This document shows, piece by piece, positions 1-3,687 of a stretch of 6,228 bases of DNA. Within the stretch, counting starts at the first letter, position 1, and every line of letters begins with the position of its first letter. Both the position numbers and the translations under genes were made by a program. The DNA is from JAICWP01 sp035935775 (GTDB lineage: Bacteria > Acidobacteriota > Terriglobia > Terriglobales > Acidobacteriaceae): the NCBI GenBank assembly GCA_035935775.1, contig DASYWT010000413.1, positions 1 through 6,228 on the forward strand, in the 5' to 3' direction. The notes under the pieces are model-generated. The model ran no database searches and was not told the origin of the DNA. It was given only the letters and a program-made list of their open reading frames with translations.

Positions 1-33
1 AGCCCCGATCGCAATCAATGTTTTCCGCATCAT
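1..33 (-). CDS. Start of a gene, probably an exported protein (partial, runs off left edge)
   Basis: Eleven codons are visible on the minus strand, reading MMRKTLIAIGA, and the frame is open to the window edge. Two adjacent ATG codons (31-33 and 28-30) could serve as start. A strong GAGGAG ribosome-binding site lies at 38-43; it is 4 nt from the first ATG and 7 nt from the second, so the second ATG is the better-spaced start. A positive pair (Arg-Lys) followed by a hydrophobic run (LIAIGA) looks like the beginning of a signal peptide or a membrane anchor. The gene follows the acyl-CoA dehydrogenase in the same direction after 181 bp and has its own candidate promoter, so it may or may not belong to the operon. 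Function cannot be told from 11 residues. Confidence 0.6.
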   Translation of the reverse strand, partial: MMRKTLIAIGA

Positions 34-59
34 TTCGCTCCTCATCTGAATGCGGCGAC

Positions 60-89
60 ATTATCCGCGATAGGCAAGATGGTTTGCAA
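60..89 (-). promoter_or_regulatory. Candidate sigma-70 type promoter for the leftmost gene
   Basis: Read on the minus strand, TTGCAA (84-89; 4 of 6 to the -35 consensus) is followed after 18 nt by GATAAT (60-65; 5 of 6 to the -10 consensus). Predicted transcription would begin near 53, about 20 nt before the paired ATG codons and just ahead of the GAGGAG site. This is a pattern match only. Confidence 0.35.
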
Positions 90-113
90 TCCGGCGCATC
101 CCAACAGGCTCGA

Positions 114-201
114 GGGTGGAGCCTGCCTTCAGTCCTGTAAAAAGGTACTGAATTGCCGCTCGGCTCCCCGGATAATGCAGCGCTAAAGCGCTGCTCCACC
201 C
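114..201. repeat. Inverted repeat enclosing two smaller hairpins
   Basis: GGGTGGAGC at 114-122 is repeated as the perfect inverse GCTCCACCC at 193-201. Between them TTCAGTCCT (128-136) pairs with AGG-T-ACTGAA (143-152, one bulged base) to form a second hairpin, and the 7-bp hairpin at 177-194 overlaps the right outer arm. The outer and the 177-194 structures share two bases, so they cannot both be complete. This looks like a dispersed intergenic palindromic element, not a gene. The rest of the 34-214 spacer shows only the candidate promoter and the RBS of the leftmost gene. Confidence 0.5.
177..194 (-). terminator. Hairpin downstream of the acyl-CoA dehydrogenase, possible terminator
   Basis: A perfect 7-bp stem, GCAGCGC paired with GCGCTGC around a 4-nt TTTA loop on the minus strand, begins about 20 nt after the acyl-CoA dehydrogenase stop codon. 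It is not followed by a real T tract (ATTATCC follows), so intrinsic termination would be weak. It could instead stabilise the 3' end of the mRNA or be part of an intergenic repeat. Confidence 0.35.
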
Positions 202-214
202 AAGAACAAAGAAC

Positions 215-2014
215 CTACGCGGTCACATATTTTCCGGCTTCAATCACGCGGGCGGCAATCTGCCGCCGCAGGGCAACCGTATTTACCGGTTCGTGCTTAC
301 CCAGGCGCCGCAGGATCGCCATCTGCGTGCGCAGCATGTCGCCTTCGGCAATCGCGCTAATTACCTTGCGCCCCGCCGCTTCGATCTTCTCCATGCCATG
401 CGCGAGGTAAACCTGCGCCATGGCCACAGCCATAGCCGACGCTGCTTCGCCGTTGCGCTCTACCATCTTCTGCGCCCGCAGCACCACCGACTCCATGGCG
501 TAAATTTCCATGATCATGTCGGCCAGCGCGCCCATGACTTCCTGCTGGTCCACCAGCGACTGCATGTACTTTTGCGACGCCGCGCCGGCGGCGAACAGCG
601 CCAATTTCTTTGCGTTGCTCACCAGCGTGCGTTTCGCTGCCAGCGACCCTTCCAGGCCGTCACCGAGGCTGGGCCCGGCCAGCACTTCGTCCATCAGCTT
701 CTTAATGGCCGGCAGGAGCGGCAACTGCCCGGTCATCGCCCGCTTCAACAGCCAGCCGGTGATGATCAGCCGGTTGATCTCGTTGGTGCCCTCGAAAATG
801 CGGTTCACCCGCGCGTCGCGGTAGGCGCGCTCCGCCGGGTATTCCTCGACGAAGCCGTAGCCGCCATAGATCTGCACCACCTCATCCACCACGTGGTCCA
901 GCATCTCCGAACCCCAGACCTTCAGGATCGAGCACTCAACTGCATACTCCTCGATGGCCTTGCGAACCTCACCAATGGCGTTCGCGCCAGCCTTGTTAAT
1001 CTCGCCCAGGGCTACGTCCATCATGCCCACCGTGCGGTAGACGATGGACTCACCCACAAAAATTTCCGTCGCCATATCGGCCAGCTTCTCCTGGATGAGA
1101 CCAAACTCGGCGATGGATTTCCCGAAGGCCTTGCGCTGCCTAGCGTAGCCGATCGCGTGGTCGAGCGAAGTGCGCGAGCCGCCGACACACATGGCGCCCA
1201 GCTTATAGCGGCCGATGTTCAGAATGTTGAAGGCAATTACGTGCCCCTTGCCGACCTCGCCCAGCACGTTTTCCACGGGCACCTGGCAGTCGTTGAGAAT
1301 CAGAGGGCAGGTGGACGAACCGCGAATTCCCATCTTGTGCTCTTCCCCGCCAATCGAAAAACCGGGAAAAGTTTTCTCTACCAGGAAAGCGGTGAACTTC
1401 TCGCCGTCCACTTTGGCGAACACCGTGAACAGGTCGGCGAAGCCGGCGTTGGTGATCCACATTTTTTCACCGTTCAGGATGTAATGCTTGCCATCTGAGG
1501 AAAGTTGCGCACGGGCGCGGCAATTCAGCGCATCGGATCCGGCGGAAGCTTCGGAAAGCGCGTAGGCGCCGATCATCTCGGCCGTGGCCAGCCGGGGCAG
1601 GTACTTCTTCTTCTGCGCTTCTGTACCGAAGAAAACGATGGGCAGCGTGCCGATTCCCGTATGGCCGCCCCAGCTCACCGCGAAGCCCGCGTACTTGGCC
1701 ATGTGGTCGGCCAGGATGCAGGAGCTGACTTTGTCCATCTCCGCCCCGCCATACTCCTCGGGAATATCCACCGAGGTGAGCCCCAGCTCCGCCGTCTTCT
1801 TCAGCAGTTCGCGGGTGAGCGCCCAGTCCTTGTGCTCCATCCGGTCGGCCGCGGGCAGGACTTCATTCGTGGCGAAGTCGTCGGCCGTCTGTGCGATGAG
1901 CTGATGCTGCTCGCTGAAATCTTCCGGAGTAAATACTTCGCTGGTGGGGCGGTCTTCCAGCAGGAAGCTGCCGCCGGGAATTTTCGTCTTGGGTACCGTC
2001 GTTGTCGTCGCCAT
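215..2014 (-). CDS. fadE: Acyl-CoA dehydrogenase, FadE / very-long-chain type
   Basis: This flavoprotein catalyses the first beta-oxidation step, turning acyl-CoA into trans-2-enoyl-CoA and passing electrons to electron-transfer flavoprotein. The 599-aa product is close to Bacillus FadE in length and, like the VLCAD group, carries about 180 residues beyond the core. The order is N-terminal helical domain (about 35-145), beta domain with the FAD/substrate motif ALSEASAGSDA (152-162) and WITNAG (186-191), then the C-terminal helical domain. The family signature YGGYGFVEEYPAERAYRD (383-400) precedes RIFEGTNEI, whose E408 is the expected catalytic base. Start ATG at 2014 has AGGAG (2018-2022) with a short 3-nt spacer. 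No signal peptide or membrane segment is evident, so it is probably cytoplasmic. It is the last beta-oxidation gene of the set and is separated from the thiolase by 414 bp, much of it duplicated, so it may also have its own promoter. The exact chain-length preference is not readable. Confidence 0.92.
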   Translation of the reverse strand: MATTTTVPKTKIPGGSFLLEDRPTSEVFTPEDFSEQHQLIAQTADDFATNEVLPAADRMEHKDWALTRELLKKTAELGLTSVDIPEEYGGAEMDKVSSCILADHMAKYAGFAVSWGGHTGIGTLPIVFFGTEAQKKKYLPRLATAEMIGAYALSEASAGSDALNCRARAQLSSDGKHYILNGEKMWITNAGFADLFTVFAKVDGEKFTAFLVEKTFPGFSIGGEEHKMGIRGSSTCPLILNDCQVPVENVLGEVGKGHVIAFNILNIGRYKLGAMCVGGSRTSLDHAIGYARQRKAFGKSIAEFGLIQEKLADMATEIFVGESIVYRTVGMMDVALGEINKAGANAIGEVRKAIEEYAVECSILKVWGSEMLDHVVDEVVQIYGGYGFVEEYPAERAYRDARVNRIFEGTNEINRLIITGWLLKRAMTGQLPLLPAIKKLMDEVLAGPSLGDGLEGSLAAKRTLVSNAKKLALFAAGAASQKYMQSLVDQQEVMGALADMIMEIYAMESVVLRAQKMVERNGEAASAMAVAMAQVYLAHGMEKIEAAGRKVISAIAEGDMLRTQMAILRRLGKHEPVNTVALRRQIAARVIEAGKYVTA

Positions 2015-2033
2015 AAACTCCTTTTTTCAAACC

Positions 2034-2182
2034 AATACCGCAGAGGACGCAAAGGACGCAGAGTTCATTTTAGATTCATGGATGGGTACCTGTGAATTGA
2101 ACAACAGTACCGTCCCTCGCATTACCTCTGGCCTGCTAACCATCGTCCTATTTTCAAAAGCCTCTGCGTCCTCTGCGGTGTT
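2034..2182. repeat. Palindromic 9-nt-unit repeat, arms of copy 1
   Basis: The left arm at 2034-2055 (AATACCGCAGAGGACGCAAAG and one more G) is the inverse of the right arm at 2161-2182 with 2 mismatches in 22. Each arm is a short run of a 9-nt unit (CGCAGAGGA, CGCAAAGGA). About 105 nt separate the arms. The outer end of the right arm runs into the TTAA that contains the stop codon of the thiolase fragment. Confidence 0.75.
2067..2096 (-). promoter_or_regulatory. Candidate promoter for the acyl-CoA dehydrogenase (copy 1)
   Basis: On the minus strand TTCACA (2091-2096; 5 of 6 to TTGACA) is followed after 18 nt by TAAAAT (2067-2072; 5 of 6 to TATAAT). A start near 2060 would give a leader of about 45 nt containing one palindrome arm and the AGGAG site. 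This is a pattern match without experimental support, though both boxes are unchanged in the second copy. Confidence 0.35.
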
Positions 2183-2258
2183 AATTCAGGCTTTCAAAAA
2201 TTCCCGCCGTGCCCATGCCGCCGCCCACGCACATGGTTACCAGCCCGTAGCATGCATT
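2181..2258 (-). pseudogene. Detached 3' end of the thiolase gene (25 codons plus stop)
   Basis: The minus-strand reading gives NACYGLVTMCVGGGMGTAGI followed by FESLN and TAA. It matches residues 368-392 of the intact thiolase next door with three replacements (R370C, A384T, N390S) and one synonymous change at V378. It keeps the second active-site cysteine motif but has none of the remaining 367 residues and no credible start codon in frame. It is a by-product of the tandem duplication and is unlikely to make a functional protein. Confidence 0.88.
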
Positions 2259-2272
2259 CCTTTTTTCAAAGC

Positions 2273-2430
2273 AATACTGCAGAGGACGCAAGGGACGCAG
2301 AGCGCATTTTAGATTCATGGATGGAAACCTGTGAATTGAACAACAGTACCGTTCCTCGCATTACCTGTGGCCTGCCAACCATCGTCCTATTTTCAAAAGC
2401 CTTCGCGTCCTCTGCGTCCTCTGCGGTGTT
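2273..2430. repeat. Palindromic 9-nt-unit repeat, arms of copy 2
   Basis: The left arm (2273-2294) and right arm (2409-2430) are inverse with 4 mismatches in 22. The right side has an additional unit extending to 2400, giving three tandem 9-nt units where copy 1 has two. The outer edge overlaps the stop codon of the intact thiolase gene (2429-2431). Confidence 0.7.
2306..2335 (-). promoter_or_regulatory. Duplicate of the candidate promoter (copy 2)
   Basis: The same TTCACA (2330-2335), 18-nt spacer and TAAAAT (2306-2311) occur here, although two substitutions fall in the spacer. If active it would transcribe the thiolase fragment and then the acyl-CoA dehydrogenase from about 290 nt upstream of its start codon. 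Confidence 0.25.
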
Positions 2431-3607
2431 AATTCAGGTTTTCAAAAATTCCCGCCGCGCCCATGCCGCCGCCTACGCACATGGTTACCAGCCCGTAGCG
2501 TGCATTCCGCCGCTTGAGTTCGCGGATGATGCTGGCCGTCAGCTTGGCGCCGGTGCAGCCCAGAGGATGTCCCAGAGCAATTGCGCCGCCGTTCACGTTC
2601 ACCCGCTCCAGGTCCAGGCCGCCTTCCTTGATCACCGCCAGCGCCTGCGCCGCGAATGCCTCGTTCAGTTCGATCACGTCAATTTGCGAGAGTTGCAGGC
2701 CGGCCATCTTCAGGGCTTTGGGAATGGCGTACACCGGGCCCACTCCCATTTCCTCCGGCTTATAGCCTGCTGTGGCAAACGAAATGTAGCGCGCCAGCGG
2801 CTTGATGCCCAGCGCCCGCGCCCGCTCCGCCGACATCACCACGCTGGCGGCCGCGCCGTCCGACATCTGCGAAGAATTTCCCGCCGTCACCGTGCCCCTG
2901 GCATGAAACGCCGGTTTCAAGGACGCCAGTACTTCCATGGAAGTGTCGCTGCGCGGGCCCTCGTCGGTCTTGAACGTGATTTCCACGCGCTTCGGCTTAG
3001 CGCCGTTGGGCGTGGTGAAGCTCACGGGCACCGGGACAGTTTCTTCCTCGAACTTGCCCGCCTGGATGGCGCCAATCGCGTTTTTGTGGCTGCGCAGAGA
3101 GAATTCGTCCGCCTGCTCCCGGCTGATGCCGAAACGCTTGGCTAGACGCTCAGCGGTAAGGCCCATGGACAGATAGGAGTCCGGATAGTTGTCCACCAGC
3201 CAGGGGTTGGGCGAAATCTTGTGGCCGCCCATGGGAATCATGGTCATGGACTCGGCCCCACCCGCCACAATCACCTCCGCGCCGCCCGCCATGATGCGCT
3301 CCGCCGCCATGGCAATAGACTGCAGTCCGGAAGAGCAGAAGCGGTTGATGGTCATGGCCGAAACTTCCACCGGCAGCCCGGCCCGCAGCGACGCAGTGCG
3401 CGCTATGTTCATGCCCTGCTCCGCTTCCGGCATGGCGCAGCCCAGGATCACGTCCTCAATCTCTTTGCGGTCCAACTGCGGCACGCGCTCCAGCGCGCCT
3501 GAAATGGCCAGCGCCGCCAATTCATCCGGCCGCGTGCTGCGCAGCGTACCCTTGAACGCCTTGCCTACCGGAGTGCGTACTGAACTTGCAATCACCACTT
3601 CCCGCAT
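2429..3607 (-). CDS. fadA: Acetyl-CoA C-acyltransferase (3-ketoacyl-CoA thiolase)
   Basis: The enzyme cleaves 3-ketoacyl-CoA with CoA to release acetyl-CoA and an acyl-CoA two carbons shorter, the last beta-oxidation step. The 392-aa length is typical of degradative thiolases and of Bacillus FadA (about 391). Visible motifs are NRFCSSGLQ with nucleophile C91, NEAFA (315-319), GGAIALGHPLGCTGA (340-354) with H347, and CVGGGMG with the acid/base cysteine C377. The ATG at 3607 is chosen because MREVVIASSVRTPVGK is the usual thiolase beginning and AAAAGGGG (3614-3621) sits 6 nt ahead; an in-frame TTG at 3649 lies inside a palindromic repeat and is unlikely. It lies 76 bp downstream of the dehydrogenase/hydratase gene, with which it should form the multienzyme unit. 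An acetoacetyl-CoA or biosynthetic thiolase cannot be excluded from motifs alone, but the context favours beta-oxidation. Its 3' end is duplicated downstream. Confidence 0.93.
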   Translation of the reverse strand: MREVVIASSVRTPVGKAFKGTLRSTRPDELAALAISGALERVPQLDRKEIEDVILGCAMPEAEQGMNIARTASLRAGLPVEVSAMTINRFCSSGLQSIAMAAERIMAGGAEVIVAGGAESMTMIPMGGHKISPNPWLVDNYPDSYLSMGLTAERLAKRFGISREQADEFSLRSHKNAIGAIQAGKFEEETVPVPVSFTTPNGAKPKRVEITFKTDEGPRSDTSMEVLASLKPAFHARGTVTAGNSSQMSDGAAASVVMSAERARALGIKPLARYISFATAGYKPEEMGVGPVYAIPKALKMAGLQLSQIDVIELNEAFAAQALAVIKEGGLDLERVNVNGGAIALGHPLGCTGAKLTASIIRELKRRNARYGLVTMCVGGGMGAAGIFENLN

Positions 3608-3619
3608 AAAAAACCCCTT

Positions 3620-3687
3620 TTCACCACGAAGGGCACGAAGGAGAACCAATGAAATCCTGCCTGTTCCTTCGTGTCCTTTGTGGTTAA
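3620..3687. repeat. Palindromic 9-nt-unit repeat between fadN-like and fadA-like genes
   Basis: Arms at 3620-3642 and 3665-3687 are 23 nt each with 3 mismatches around a 22-nt loop. Each arm contains two 9-nt units (CACGAAGGG, CACGAAGGA on the left; the inverse CCTTCGTGT, CCTTTGTGG on the right). The element fills most of the 76-bp spacer; its right edge overlaps the TAA stop codon of the upstream gene (3684-3686) and its left edge overlaps the ribosome-binding site of the thiolase gene. It could form a stem-loop in the polycistronic mRNA and affect processing or thiolase translation. Confidence 0.85.

Larger units (their letters stand above)
2019..2257. repeat. Tandem duplication, copy 1 (adjacent to acyl-CoA dehydrogenase)
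   Basis: This 239-bp copy aligns to 2258-2505 with 14 substitutions and a 9-bp deletion, about 94% identity over aligned bases. The repeat boundaries share TCC (2019-2021, 2258-2260, 2506-2508), a microhomology that includes the core of the acyl-CoA dehydrogenase ribosome-binding site. In transcription order the unit holds the thiolase 3' end, a palindrome arm, an inner segment, the second palindrome arm and part of the acyl-CoA dehydrogenase leader. Confidence 0.93.
2015..2428. other. 414-bp spacer between thiolase and acyl-CoA dehydrogenase genes
   Basis: The spacer contains no intact gene. It is made of one complete and one partial copy of a 239/248-bp tandem duplication, each with the two arms of a palindromic 9-nt-unit repeat, about 100 nt of inner sequence with a candidate promoter, and, in the left copy only, a detached 3' end of the thiolase gene. 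Without the extra copy the spacer would be about 170 bp. Confidence 0.85.
2258..2505. repeat. Tandem duplication, copy 2 (overlaps the thiolase 3' end)
   Basis: This 248-bp copy directly abuts copy 1. Its last 77 bp (2429-2505) are the real 3' end of the thiolase gene. Its first bases (TCCTTTTTTCAAA) duplicate the leader of the acyl-CoA dehydrogenase, now placed beside a thiolase fragment. The extra 9 bp relative to copy 1 (TTCGCGTCC at about 2402-2410) is one more unit of the 9-nt repeat in the palindrome arm. Confidence 0.93.

Noticed and set aside
293..1498. 401-codon open frame on the plus strand opposite the acyl-CoA dehydrogenase
   Set aside because: It lies wholly antisense to a gene with clear family motifs, its product is rich in His, Arg and Gln without recognisable domains, and it has no supported start site. 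Long antisense frames are expected in GC-rich coding DNA.
2236..2268. Six-codon frame (MHATGW) after the duplicated AAAAAAGGA in copy 2
   Set aside because: The ATG directly abuts the purine run with no spacer, the frame ends after six codons, and it is created by the duplication junction.
2252..3145. Plus-strand open frame starting in the duplication and running antisense to the thiolase
   Set aside because: Its first part is the duplicated non-coding segment and its remainder is the antisense of the thiolase; no RBS or recognisable protein motif.
3608..3649. N-terminal extension of the thiolase from a TTG at 3649
   Set aside because: The 14 extra residues are encoded by the palindromic repeat and spacer, and the standard thiolase N-terminus begins at the ATG at 3607, which has its own purine-rich site.
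2034..3687. CRISPR array or phage attachment sites
   Set aside because: The repeats are inverted 9-nt units without regular unique spacers, there are no cas genes or integrase, and the long direct repeat is a simple two-copy tandem duplication.
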